Of a stretch of DNA of 64,000 bases, positions 1-11,954 are shown in pieces (the stretch's first letter is position 1; each line of letters starts with the position of its first letter). The notes under the pieces are model-generated. The model saw only the letters and a list, made by a program, of their open reading frames with translations, was not told the DNA's origin and made no database searches. A program made the position numbers and the translations under genes. Origin of the DNA: Mesostigma viride (taxonomy: Eukaryota; Streptophyta; Mesostigmatophyceae; Mesostigmatales; Mesostigmataceae); the NCBI GenBank assembly GCA_009746045.1, contig RPFO01000667.1:686721-750720 (forward strand), written 5' to 3'.

Positions 1-247
1 GTGTATCGTATATAACAGTGTTATGATGCCACCCACACCTTGGGCACTGTTCGGTGTGCCGAGTACAACATCAAGGCCGAGTACAACATGGGGAACTCAT
101 GGAGCCCACAAGGCAGATGACTGCCCCCTTAGAAAACAAGGAGGGTTCCCGGCGGTTGCATTGCGAAGCCGTAGAAAGGAGGTGAAGCTACACAGGACTA
201 GAGCACGCAAACAGGTAAGGAAATCGACCCTTTTGTCCAAGTGGGCC

Positions 248-375
248 GTGTTCAGGCCTTACAGCTTGTCTTCCTTTCCCGTGTCGTGTTTAGGCCTTAC
301 AGCTCCTATTCCTTTCCCGTGTCGTGTTTAGGCCTTACAGCTCCTATTCCTTTCCCGTGTCGTGTTTAGGTCTTA
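248..375. repeat. 38-bp tandem repeat, about 3.5 copies
   Basis: Units begin with GTGTTTAGGCCTTAC at about 248, 286, 324 and 362. They lie in the part of the nicalin gene where the last exons are expected, presumably in an intron or 3' region. I could not place a further nicalin exon between position 1 and 488. Confidence 0.85.
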
Positions 376-488
376 CATGCCTTAACCCTACCACAGCAGC
401 CTTCTCAGCATACCTGCCGCAGTTGATGACCTCTTAGAAAACAGACTACCGCAGCCTTCCACGCTCCACCCCTCCCCAGACCCCCCAC

Positions 489-3400
489 CTGCGGTCCATG
501 ATGCTCGGGCGCCTGCCGGCCGACGCAGGGTCCCTGTGCGCCGACAGCGTCATGGCCAGCAGCCGTTGCCGCGAGAACTGCTCGTGTTCCCACGCGAGCT
601 GCGGCGAGGGAGGGGACGGTGAGGGCATGGAGGAAGGGATAGTGAGGGCATGGACACGGACAGGTGGAGAAAAAGGCGGTATGTGTATGTGAACCTGACG
701 ACACACACAGGGTGCAACAACAGAGACCGGCTCGTGCTTGCACCCAAGCTGTCGTGGGAGAAGGGGCAGACAGCAAGAGACAAAGGGGGAGGGGGGGGTG
801 GCAGAATGAAAGGGGATTCGGGTTTAGTAAGGGGATTCCGTTTAATAAGGCAGAATGAAAGGGGATTCGGGTATAGTAAGGGGATTCCGTTTAATAAGGC
901 AGTATGAAAGGGGATTCGGGTTTAGTAAGGGGATTCCGTTTAATAAGGCAGAATGAAAGGGGATTCGGGTATAGTAAGGGGATTCCGTTTAATAAGGCAG
1001 TATGAAAGGGGGTCCTGGTGGCGCAACATCCCTGTTGGGGCTGCATGCTTCAAATGCAACCCACATTGCAGTGGGGGGTTTCGGCCCTATACCCTACATT
1101 CCACTTTAAACTCCATCCCCATCAACTTCCATCCCCATCAACTTCCATTCCTCTTAACAACCCTTACTCCTCTTAATGACCCTGTATTGGCCCAGGTGGC
1201 AGAATCAGTATCAACATTCATGGCACATTAGTATCAATGTAGTCTTATAACCACCCTTGCCGTCTCCGCTTCACTGCAAGCACCCACGTAGTCACCAACG
1301 AGTTGCAATCGTTTCTACGCTGGCGTTTTCCCATCGGTTCCTGCGCAGACCTGCAACTGGAGGCACAGGAGCTAAAACTAGAACGTAGTAGGCACTAAAC
1401 GTTGTCTAGCTAGCACATCGTAGGTCCTTGTCCTAATGCTGGCGTCTTCCCCTCGAGGTCCTTGTCCCCACAGGTTCCAACACGTACATTCAACTGCTAC
1501 GGTCTACCAGGGTGATCCCTCGCGTTGCTTCTCTTGCCAACACGTACGATGACCAAACAGCCAACAACGTCACCGCTACGGTCCGCGAGGGCGGGCCGAG
1601 GATTTCTGCAACTGGAGGCATGTGAGCTAAAACCAGACAAGTCCATCCTTGTTAAACTAGCACGCCCCTAGGTCCTTGTTAAACTAGCACGCCCCTAGGT
1701 CCTTGTTAAACTAGCACGCCCCTAGGTCCTTGTTAAACTAGCACGCCCCTAGGTCCTTGTTAAACTAGCACGCCCCTAGGTCCTTGTTAAACTAGCACGC
1801 CACTAGGTCCTTGTTAAACTAGCAAGCCCCTTGGTCCTTGTTGTCCCATGCCCATACAGGTGCCCATAATTTCTCTCATGGTCTAGCACTGGTGGTCTCC
1901 CATGCACGCAGATGCCAGCAAACACGACCCCCCCCCCCCCCACGCGTGCGCGCTTTACCCATCCGGTCCAGGATAGGCCTAGTCGTTATCCACGCTGCCA
2001 CCTTTGGTTTCAAAGCACTCCCTCTCCTTTGGGTCCAGCACACAGGGTCACCCAAGAGCTCACCTTTGGGGTACTTGGGCCTGAAGCCTGTACCACATGC
2101 TCACCTTTGGGTTGGGTCCAGCACACAGCATCATCCATCCCATGCGCTTGCTATATGTTATTGGAATCAAAGGGTCATCCCATTAGTACTGTCGGGTCGG
2201 GGAGACACATGACAGGGGTGACCCTCTCGCTCTGACCTCTACATTTTTAAATATATTTTTTAAAATGCGGTTTGTGTAATTTGGGACCAGGACACAGCCC
2301 TCATCTTGTGCTAAGTGTTCAGACCCGTATGTCACAGCCAAAACCACGCGCCCACCTTTGGGTCGGACATGTTGATCTTCTTGTGGACAACCTCCAGGGG
2401 GATGCCGCCCGCCTGGGCCGCGCCCGAAAAGCTCTGGCAGGGCACAGGGTAGCGTGGACGCGCAAAGTTTTTTTGGGGGTGGGTGGTTGGGGGGTGCGGG
2501 TGGGGGCGTTGTGGTGGGGTGAGTGGGGGGCATAGTGCAAATGCAGGGTAAATGTGTGTGTGTGTGTGTGTGGTGGGGGAAATTGTACAACAGAGTCAGC
2601 GTCCAATGGTTGTACGTACTAGCATCCAGTTAATATGTATTTAGAGCGCACCCCAAGGGATGCGCATGGCGAGGTGGCGCGACATGAGTGGAGGAAGGCA
2701 CCATGGCGGCCCAACATGGCATCAGCGAGGCATGAAAAGAAGACGCAGGTTAGCAAGCAGGCAAGCACGCTCGCAAGAAAGCAAGGCACTGTCTGTGGGC
2801 AAAGCAAACCAGATCAAACTCTGTCGTATGCTAGAAGCCACAATGAATAGACAGCAGCTCACGACTCCCATCATGCACAAGCAAAAGACCAAGTCACAGC
2901 CCATCCCGGCCACTACGTCATACACCAGCAAGCAAGCAAGCAAACAAGCAAGCACAAATACCAGCCACTCATGTCGTACACCAGCAAACAAGCATGAATA
3001 GGCAGCACCAATAGACAGTACGATAGGACACCAGCTCAAAACAAAGCAAAAGACCATGGCATAACCCATCCCGGCCACTCACGTCGTACACCTGCTGCAC
3101 GAACGGGTCCTTGGCCGGTTTCGAGACGTGGAGGAAAAGGCCCTGGTCGGGCTGCGGCCCCCATGAGCCCACACCCTCTAGGCACACCGCCATGTCGATG
3201 CTCTCCGTAATGCGAGCATCCGCGTTGGCCAGCCACTGCGACCAAACCGGTGGAAAGGCATCGAATGCAATGGGACCAGCCACAAAACCAAAATGGGGGG
3301 CAGGGGGCTAACGGTGAGGGGTGGCGCGCGCATCCGCGTTGGCCAGCCACTGCGCCCAAAAAGGTAGAAAAAGGCATGGTGGGCCATGGACAGCATGCCG

Positions 3401-6400
3401 CAGGTCGGACAGGGCCAAGAACGGGCTTGTCATCCATGTTGTGAAGGACCAACAACAGCTCTTCGTCCGCGTTGGATAGCCACAGGGACAGGGAGACAGG
3501 TGGCTCGTTTACGGCCTTCGCTGGTTTCCGTACTTCTTGGGGATGAGTGCATGTGGGGCGATGAAAAGCATTCCCGGTGGCGCAAAAGGTAGCACCCAGC
3601 GCAGGTGGCGCACACATCTCAACATCTAGCACACATCCAGAACTATCAATGCGATGACCAGAACTACACCAACATCTAGCACACATCCAGAACTATCCAT
3701 GCGATGACCAGAACTACACTCATAGTATGAGGAGCATGTACATATGTAATGCGGACGGCCGTGGTACGCTACTGTGATGCCGCGCCAGCCCCTGACGTGA
3801 TGCCGTCTACGAGTTATTAAATAATGCCAGCAGCGCAAACCCGAAAACCCCCAGAGTCATGCGCCCCTACCCCAAATGAGCACAACATCCTATCCATCAT
3901 GAGCACATTTCTGTTTCCCACAAAAGAGATACGCGAGCGCCCCTACCCCAAATGAGCACACACCCCTATCCATAGTGAGCACATTTCTGTTTCCTACAAA
4001 AGAGATACAAGGGCCCCCCTACCCCAAATGAGCACAACCCCCTATCCATAGTGAGCACATTTCTGCCTCCTACAAAAGAGATACAAGAGAGGTCCTACCA
4101 CGCTTGTGCCTATCACGCGCACGTACGTGGCGCAGGCCCTCGTAGTTCTGCTGGCCGCCCCCCGTGAGCAGGAAGAGCAGGTTGTGGCCGCCCCGGGTGC
4201 TGGCGTCCCGGTACAGATGCGAGAAGAGGCGCATGATCTCCAGCAGGGCCGCCACGCCGCTGCCGTTGATGTCGCTGCCCACCGCCAGGTGCTGGCAAAA
4301 ACACAGCGGACACACAGAGCAAACATAGAGTATGCATGGATTAAACACAGAGCAAACACAGAGTATGCATGGATTAAACACAGAGCAAACATAGAGTATG
4401 CATGGATTAAACACAGAGCAAACATAGAGTATGCATGGATTAAACACAGAGCAAACATAGAGTATGCATGGATTAAACACAGAGCAAACATAGAGTATGC
4501 ATGGATTACACATAGAGTAAACATAGAGTATACATGGATTAAACACAGAGCAAACATAGAGTGTGCATGGATTAAACACAGAGCAAACATAGAGTACACG
4601 TAGTATTAACACAGACCAATTAAGAGGGTTAGTAGAGGAGGGTTAGGAAAGCACAGAGGCACGGCTTATCTGCCCGCCATTACTAATGGAGAGTGTTGTG
4701 CTCGTTTCAATACTGCATACTTCCCACCAACCAGTGCTGTGCCTTCAACAGGAACAGGCGGTGGGGAAGGAAACCGGAATACAAGTTTAGCGGAAATCAA
4801 TCCAGTTGAAAACCGTCTGTGCATTAATAAGGGGCGCTGCCCACCGCCCGGTGATGTGGGTGTGAGGGAGTTTAAACAGCCGGGGGACGTCAGATGACAA
4901 GAGGCTCAAAAAGGACAAATGTAAGACGACAAAAGGTTCAAAGAGGGAAGAGGGCACGAGGTTTAAGAGAGGGTCGGGGACAAGAGGTTTGAGAGAGGGA
5001 AGAGGACAAGAGGTTTGAGAGAGGGAAGAGGAAAGAGGTTCAAAGAGGGAAGAGGGCAAGAGGTTTAAGAGAGGGAAGAGGGAAAGAGGCTCAAAAGAGG
5101 GAAGAGGGAAAGAGGTACAACTAGGAAAAAGGACAGGAGGTTCAAACAGTGAAGAGGGCAAGGCGTTCAAACCACCACCAATCCAGTTGAAACTGTTTGG
5201 CGCTGGGAACGCGGGCGCAGCCAACCACCATATGGCGGCAAAAGAAGGGGAACACGGTTGAGTGCAACGGAGAAAGGCACTGAGGGAGGAGGCAGTAGGG
5301 AATTGACGAAAACGAAAGACGCAAGGGGGAAGGTGTAAAGACTTTGAACCAGTCAAACCCAAATTATTAGATCAATGATTTGCACTTGGCCGTGAGGTGC
5401 TGTGGCATGTGACCGTGGCGGCAACCATAAACTAGGCCCTGTCAATAGCAAAAGCACGAGAAGAAAAATACTAGGTTATATAGAACGGCCTTGCTGCCCT
5501 CATCATATGCTAGTAAAGACATACTAGTGATGATAACCACAATAGGAGTGATAATAAAATCAATAATGACTGGTTAATAATAATAATGATAATGATTGAG
5601 AATAAATACTGACAGGCGCGACCCCCCACGTGTCGTAGAATGCCACCACTGCGATGGTCTTGGAGTTGGCCACGGCCATGGGGCCGTCCTTGCTGCCGAT
5701 GAGCAAGCCCTGTCGAAAACCATTTTCGGGGCAAGGAAACGAGATGAGGCAAGGGTGTGAGAGGCCCAAGATGACGGATGCCGGTGAGCAAAGCCCAGAC
5801 AATCCTCTGATGTCCCAGTTTTCGCAGGACTCATTAATTTCCGGATGAGGGCGCAGAAAAAGGAGACGAGAGGAGACAAGGCAACGAGAATAGAATGATA
5901 CGAAAAAAGAGGCGAGATGAGATTAAGGCAATGAGAATAGGATGATAAGAGAAAAGAGGCGAGAGGATTCGAGGCAACGCGACTAGGATGAAGCAAGGGT
6001 GTGAGAGGCGAGAGGTGATTGCTGCGGGTGAGCCAGCCGTGATAAAAGATGGCAACGAAAAGAGAGGTGAGAGGAGAAGTGGCATTGTACATGCTTCACC
6101 ATTCCATTTTGTACATGCTTCCATGGCTTCCCCTGATTGTTTTTACTGCCAGACATGGTTCCGTGGCTTCCCCTACTTGTTTGTACTGGCAGACATGCTT
6201 CCATGGCTTACCCTATTTGTTTGTACCGTCAGACATCTTCCTACCTGGAAGCTGTATAGCCAGGGCTTCTCCTATTTAAAACTTCCTACCCAGTGTACAG
6301 CCACAGCCCCCCTAACCTGGAAGTTGTACAGCCAGGGCTTCTCTTGCATCTTTGGCTCCGGTCCAGAGACAGAGAGCTTGTACCTGCGAAGGGGGTTGGG

Positions 6401-9400
6401 CAGCAACAACGGGCAACACAGGATGCAGAAAGGAAGGAATGAAGGGTTTTGAGCCCGTATCGCCCCTTAGTTGGAAACGGCAATGGCCAACGCCTGGATT
6501 GTGACAGGAACATGTGGCCCTTATGGCACGCTGGGTCACGGAAAAGGCACAGCGATGGATCGCGACAGCTTTTCTGCGTTGCTGCAGGATTTGTTCTTTT
6601 CTGAGATAAGGCCAAATGCTCAACGGCGAAATGCTTAGGAAAGGCCAACTGGTGGATCACCACAGGCTCAGAAAAGGCCAAAATAGTGATGGATACCGAC
6701 ATGCTTGTGTGGCCCACATGCCCCCATTATAATACCTCAATGACCAAAACAATGGAAACTTCCCTGGCGAGCTAAGAAATGGGATTGGGAACCGATGGGC
6801 TTGGCTGGTTGGTTGGTTGCAGTCGCGATAGCGGGTGACGCGTGGCAGAGTTTGCCAAAACCTTGCAGCATGCATGCTTTCACCTTGGCACTTGACCCCA
6901 CACGAGAAGACTGAGCATTCAGCTTCAGTGACTACCATAAACTGCCAAGTCCAGGCATCAACATCCCTTTCATGCCGCCGACGCAGGCAACCCGGTTCCT
7001 CTCCATTCCATTTGTCTTTTTATTGTGCGTGCACAGTGATAGAGGCAACCAGGCACCACGATCCACAATAGGCAACTCCCCCCCCCGACGCGGGCAGACG
7101 CAGGCACCCCGTCCTTCTTCTCTCCTTTGGTCTTTGTGCACAGTAGTACACAGGTAACCATGATCCACCGTGGTAATACGGATCTACATAAATATTAGGC
7201 ACGCACCCCCCTGATGCGGCCGATGCAGGCACCCCGTTGCGCTCCTCCCCCTTGATCTGCTGCAGCATCGCGTCCACGTTGTCGTCCTCGTGCACAAAGT
7301 ACACGGGAATCTGGCGACCGCAACACACACACAGACACACACACACAACACACACAGAGAGCCCACAGCATGCGTCATCCACGAGTAGAGGGGCCGTCAG
7401 AGGGAAAGGAGCAATCAGAGATGCATGAACCTTCAGAAACAGACCCATAATTTTTTTTTTGGGGGGGGGAGCATCACAGATACATAAGGTATGAATATTT
7501 GTTAGGAACGATGCCTTGGAGGGGTGACATCAGCAACAGCAACAAAAGCACGGACTTGGGAAACCCTAGAAAGCAAGTGCAGCTAGCCAACGAAACAAAG
7601 AAGTGCTACTGCAGGGAGGCAGGACTGCCGGCTACATACATAATGTATGTAATGAATATAATGTATATAATGTATATAATGCATATTCATTGAGAATTAT
7701 AAGTTACGGAGGTGAGAGGGGCATGCAACATAAGGAAAACCCGGAAAATGTATATAATGTATATAATGTCTATAATGTAATGTATACAATGTATTCTCAA
7801 CGAGCACGGAACAATGAAAGGCGCAACTCGCCCGGAAGCTGCTCCGCAGGAGAAGACTATCTAGATACTGCATAGCATCTACAAGCCGAAAACAGCTACA
7901 TAGCATGCATGCTCCATATATAGGGCGCAGCTCACCGGGATGGTGCTCCGCAGCAGAATCTCCTCCAACGCCATCGCGGCCGCCAGGTCACGCCCCCCAC
8001 CGGCGACGGCCCCGCTTCCGTCAAAGTCCCTCGGCAGCACAAACAGGAGACCCCCGATGGAGCTGGCGTTTTGTAGCAAGTCTGCCAGCCGTGGAGGGAG
8101 GCACGGTACAGCGGAGGGGAGGCGAAACAAGTGGTAGTAAGGGACACTTTACAGATCAGCGTTTAGTAGCAAGTCTGCCAGCCGTGGAGGGAGACATGTT
8201 ACGTCAGAGGCGCGCATATATTGATATTCGCATGTCAGGAGGGAGGCAAAACAAGTGGTGGCAAAGGGGGTGGCGAAGGGACACCACAAAGGCCACATGG
8301 TGCCGGAACTGGAGCGAGGCGCAAGAGAAAGAGAAGAGGCAAACATGGAGATGGGACTGGGTGTCCGGTGGTGGTATTCGACACTAGCAGGGAGGCAAGA
8401 GGACAAGGAAAAGAGGCCAGGTGCCGGATGGTGGTATTGGACACTAAGGAGGAGGCGAGAAGACAAGGATAAGAGGCCGGGTGCCGGATGGTGCCGGGTG
8501 GCGTGAGAGAGAAGGCGAAGGGCACAAAGGTCAACCTAGGGGCGAAGAAAGGGGACATTTGAAAAGAGGCCAAAAGAAGAAAGAAAGGGGGAAAAAAAGA
8601 AAAAAAGAAGACAATTCAAACGGCAGCAAAGGGACTGGACAAAGGTCAGGAGGAAAAAAAAAAAAGGTCCGGGGGGGCAGGAGAACACTGGTCATGTGAG
8701 TTGTGTGGTGGGGAAAGTACTCAGGTTGGGTCAACCATGTTACATCAACATGGGAACAAGGTCAGGCGCTGACGGTGGCGTTAAAGCAGAGGCACAGAAC
8801 TAGGGCCAATCAAGGGGAAAAGAAAGGAAACAAGCAAGCGGCCAAAGACAGACGGACGAAAGACAAGGCAAAGCCAGGCGGCAGGCCAATGCGTATACAA
8901 TCACAGCCATGACCTTTTAACCTAGTCGACTCCAGGTGCCCTAGCAATGGTTTTCCTTGACATGGGCCCTCGTGGTCCCCAAAGCATCGTTGCCAGACCT
9001 CGACGATCGCTAGGAATGTTTGCAGTAGATCTTTAGATTTCTTATTAGCACTAAATTTTTTTAAACATGGAAAACATGCGCTAGATTGCGCAAATAAAAA
9101 CATGGAAAAGGACAACTTGCCTGCAAGAGCAATCTCTGCCTCCTCCCTAACCACACAAGCCATCTACACCCCACCCTGCCCCACCCCACCCCGCCCCACC
9201 CCACCCCACCTCACCCCACCCCACCCCACCCCACCCCACCCCACCCACCCCACCCCCCCACCCCACCCCACCACCCCACCCCACCCACCCCACCCCACCC
9301 CACCCCACCCCACCCCACCCCACCGCCCAGCCCAGCCCAGCCCAGCCCAGCCCCGCCCCGCCCCGCCCCGCCCCGCCCCGCCCCGCCCCGCATCGCCCCG

Positions 9401-11137
9401 CCCCGCCCCGCCCCGCATCGCCCCGCCCCGCCCCGCCCCGCCTCGCCCCGCCCCGCCCCGCCCGCCCCGCCCGCCCCGCCCCGCCCCGCCCCGCCCCGCC
9501 CCGCCCCGCCCCGCCCCGCCCCGCCCCGCCCCCCCGCCCCGCCCGCCCCGCCCCGCCCCGCCCCGCCCCGCCCCGCCCCGCCCCCGCCCGCCCCGGCCCG
9601 CCCCGGCCCGCCCCGGCCCGCCCCGGCCCGCCCCGGCCCGCCCCGGCCCGGCCCGGCCCGGCCCGGCCCGGCCCGGCCCGGCCCGGCCCGGCCCGGCCCG
9701 GCCCGGCCCGGCCCGGCCCGGCCCGGCCCGGCCCGGCCCGGCCCGGCCCGCCCCGCCCCGCCCCGGCCCGCCCCGCCCCGACCCGCCCCGCCCCGGCCCG
9801 CCCCGCCCCGCCCCGCCCCGCCCCGCCCCGCCCCGCCCCGCCCCGCCCCGCCCCGCCCCGCCCACAGAGATTACATTCTTATCGAAGGAGAAAAAGGCTA
9901 GCATTCTTTCCCCCCTTCACCCGCACTCATATAGGCCCTTGCTGAACGGAGACCTTGATGCCTTATCTGCTTTTTTGAGCCAAGGCTTCCCAAAGCTGCC
10001 AGCACGATGGCCTTACTTGCCATATCTAGGGTTTACGACACGATTTGATACCAGTGTTGATGTTTCATAGACCGAGATACTGTCACAAGCAGGAACACTG
10101 AAATCAGTGGGCTCTGTTTTGTTCATGCTGCCAGGCACCCCCAGGAAACTTGGACGCATTCAGGTGTGACAGCCATCTTGAGAAAACTATGGACGCATCA
10201 ACCCGGTGGGCAGTCTGCCTCCGGGCAATGTCAGCAAGCAAGCACGGGAAGGAAGATTGAATTATTAGTGGGATAATGCCGGCCGGCTCTGCTATAGCTT
10301 CGTAGGGCAACCCGTTTCTTCGGCAGGTCTGCTCAGGTCTGTCCAGGTGTACCCTGTCAGCTCTCATTATCAGCTGTCAGTTCTCTCTAGTTGCCCACAA
10401 GCTGGGTGGGTCATGGGTGCCTGCCTGGCTGTGACAAATTGCAAGTCCACAAGAGGCTGTTTTGGGTGCGGCTGAACCCGCGTGGAAAATGCTGTTGCTT
10501 GCGTAAAAGAAACGGTCAGACGGGTACATGCGATGCAGCGAGAGCCAGCTGCGAGCTTGGCGCGATGTCTGCTGGGAAAATGCCCGGACATGCTACAATC
10601 TACTTGCCAAATCGAGGAAGGCAAGTCAGCGACTGTTGCACTAAGGACTTAATGTGCACTAAGGACCTAATGACTGCAGCACTGTTGCACTAAGGACTTA
10701 ATGTGAACGAGGATGCAGCGGCTCGTTCTTGGCAGACCGGGGGATGCAGTCGGTGGATGGAGAGTGACGAAAATATATATTCTAATCCCAGCTGACATCG
10801 TCTACACGCCACATGTACTTGGGCTCAAGAAACAAGGGAGGGACGACAGAAATGCGAGCATACCGTTTAAGATATCGGGCTTGAGATCCAGAAAGGGTAG
10901 TATAATGATGGAGCGTGTATTTCTGGAGCCCGTTGGCAGCTGCATGGTGGCGTGACTGTTCATAGACGCCCTTCGCGACCCCATGGGCTTCCTCTCGACG
11001 TCATACTGTATCATCCGGTAGACATCGACCACATTTTCGGCCCCGCACATCTCCAATTCAAGAAGCACGACGCAGGACAACGCGCACGCTAACACCAACA
11101 GCCCCCACCGGCATGACGGCGAAAATAACGGCCCCAT
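489..11137 (-). CDS. NCLN: Nicalin-like ER membrane protein (plant-type NCLN), 3' end outside the window
   Basis: Nicalin is an ER membrane glycoprotein related to nicastrin and M28 peptidases; in animals it works with TMEM147 and NOMO in the translocon-associated BOS complex. Exons seen on the minus strand are 10864-11137, 7936-8081, 7207-7310, 6317-6383, 5614-5709, 4127-4291, 3083-3235, 2356-2433 and 489-598. All junctions are GT-AG and phases fit, giving 397 codons plus two bases. Residues 11-27 form a signal peptide core. The N-terminal VYRMIQYD block matches animal nicalin (VYRMQQYD). Further landmarks are AFYDTWG (about 220-226), GSDINGSG (234-241), LHVSKP (319-324) and AWEHEQFSR (363-371), closest to plant nicalins. 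The metal-binding His of true M28 enzymes is Phe in AFYD, so the protein is probably not catalytic. The last 150 or so residues, including the membrane anchor, should lie left of position 480. The start was chosen as the ATG before the signal peptide. Confidence 0.9.
801..1010. repeat. 49-bp tandem repeat, about 4 copies
   Basis: Copies start at about 801, 850, 899, 948 and 997 and alternate between two variants (GCAGAATG and GCAGTATG), so the array grew by duplication of a two-unit block. It lies in the nicalin intron before the last visible exon. The remaining 1010-1640 holds no gene I can recognise. Confidence 0.88.
1646..1845. repeat. 27-bp tandem repeat, about 7 copies
   Basis: Near-identical units containing CTAGCACGCCCCTAGG lie in the intron between nicalin exons 8 and 9. 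Only the last two copies carry substitutions. Confidence 0.9.
1999..2117 (-). repeat. Echoes of the nicalin exon 8 donor edge
   Basis: The exon 8 donor edge (plus-strand CCCACCTTTGGGTCGG at 2351-2366) recurs in weaker form around 1999, 2055 and 2097, for example CTCACCTTTGGGTTGGG. All copies lie on the intron side of the real donor. Confidence 0.6.
3215..3487 (-). repeat. Echoes of the nicalin exon 7 acceptor edge
   Basis: The first 20 or so bases of exon 7 and its acceptor (plus-strand CCGCGTTGGCCAGCCACTG, near 3218) recur perfectly near 3331 and in decayed form near 3465. Both extra copies are in the intron upstream of the acceptor. Confidence 0.85.
3840..4085. repeat. Tandem repeat of about 60-65 bp in nicalin intron 6
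   Basis: Units contain CTACCCCAAATGAGCACA and CTACAAAAGAGATAC and abut the donor of exon 6 at 4126. Three full copies and a partial one are visible. Confidence 0.8.
4316..4605. repeat. 33-bp tandem repeat, about 9 copies
   Basis: Units of GCAAACATAGAGTATGCATG plus 13 further bases start within 30 bp of the acceptor of nicalin exon 6 (4291). The period is a multiple of three, so long open frames appear on both strands, but these are repeat translations and not genes. Confidence 0.92.
4930..5150. repeat. Purine-rich GA minisatellite
   Basis: Loosely repeated GAGGTTTGAGAGAGGGAAGA-type units, pyrimidine-rich on the nicalin sense strand. Entirely inside intron 5 (4292-5613). The surrounding 4606-4930 and 5150-5613 show no coding signal. 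Confidence 0.75.
6237..6272 (-). repeat. Echo of the nicalin exon 4 donor edge
   Basis: The segment TACCTGGAAGCTGTATAGCC, followed by AGGGCTTCTC, is a mutated copy of the exon 4 end and donor at 6313-6345 (AACCTGGAAGTTGTACAGCC). It lies about 75 bp inside the intron. Confidence 0.8.
6965..7140 (-). repeat. Two decayed echoes of the nicalin exon 3 donor edge
   Basis: The exon 3 end (7205-7265; GATGCGGCCGATGCAGGCAC on the plus strand) is followed into the intron by similar blocks near 7085 (GACGCGGGCAGACGCAGGCA) and near 6972 (ATGCCGCCGACGCAGGCAA). Each is followed by a similar CTCC-rich stretch and GTGCACAGT. Confidence 0.65.
7640..7800. repeat. AATGTATAT-type short tandem repeats
   Basis: Two AT-rich blocks (about 7640-7690 and 7745-7795) of AATGTATAT/AATGTCTAT units separated by unique sequence, in the intron between nicalin exons 2 and 3. 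Confidence 0.8.
8164..8193 (-). repeat. Echo of the nicalin exon 2 acceptor edge
   Basis: Thirty bases at 8071-8100 spanning the exon 2 acceptor (plus-strand GCAAGTCTGCCAGCCGTGG) recur at 8164-8193 with one or two changes. The copy lies upstream of the real acceptor on the sense strand. Confidence 0.9.
9168..9864. repeat. C-rich pentanucleotide satellite (CCCCA / CCCAG / CCCCG / CCCGG)
   Basis: About 700 bp of 5-bp units arranged in blocks: CCCCA first, a short CCCAG block, then CCCCG, then pure CCCGG (roughly 9640-9745), then CCCCG again. It sits in nicalin intron 1. The minus (sense) strand is G-rich and could form G-quadruplexes in RNA. The 322- and 246-residue Pro/Arg- or Gly/Arg-only frames here are artefacts. 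Confidence 0.95.
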
Positions 11138-11954
11138 TGTGAACTACTCCCGCTCAATACGGTTCCCAGCTGCCTGTTAGATCGTGCTGGGTATTGCGGG
11201 CTTTGCGTCACACTGCGTGTCGTTGTCTGGCCGCGCCGCTAACGTGAACTCAATCCTACTGAAACGTTGACAGCCATGCTTGAAAGAGCCAGGAAGTGTG
11301 TGCAGAGTGCAGACTGCACGACCTGTGACAAAGCGCGCGCGTCTCGTCGGTCGACCGTGTCCCAAGCGTGGCCTGGGGGCGGGAGCTGCCAGCGAGCGCC
11401 AGCAAGGCCCGATCGCGGCAAGTTGGCCGAGTAGGCTCCTCGTGGCAGCAATGCAGCTACCCGAAAATTGCACCCAATACGGACGACCGCTTCATGCAAA
11501 ATATATTTCTAGGTGCTGCCGCCCGGCACGAGAAAAGTTCGCCAGCGCAAGTGAATTGAGCTTCTCCCAGAATGTCGTCACTTATCTTTTGTCTAGTGGT
11601 AGCTACCACGATAAAACCTATTGTGCCTTTCCCCACTTCCATTGGCTTATCCGAAACACACTGTATATCCTGGTCAGTCAGTCAGTCGTCATCCCGTCAG
11701 TCAGTCAGTCAGTACTCAGTAGTAGGATATTCCCACCACGCAACCCCCCCAAACCCTGCTCAAGCGGCAAACGTAACACACGTCTTGCAAATTGCATGTT
11801 GTTGGCTTGCATCCTCGCTTGCAAACGTGGAATATCCAACGGGAAAGGGATAAATACGTCGTCGCCATTTCAAAGAAGGGCTAATAATTTGCAAGGAAAC
11901 CGCGAAGCCCGGGATGACAATTTGATATCGATAGCCTGCCTTTTGCAAATTGTT
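11138..11954. promoter_or_regulatory. Divergent promoter region between nicalin and the plastid membrane protein gene
   Basis: This 817-bp interval separates two head-to-head start codons. It holds a cluster of CAGT repeats at about 11672-11718, resembling a cluster in the other divergent promoter at 38480-38512. No TATA box was assigned. The open frames crossing it look like untranslated or promoter sequence. Confidence 0.6.

Noticed and set aside
9102-10070. Open frames of 246-322 residues made of Pro/Arg/Ala or Gly/Arg/Ala
   Set aside because: They are translations of the C-rich pentanucleotide satellite, with no homology and no splice logic.
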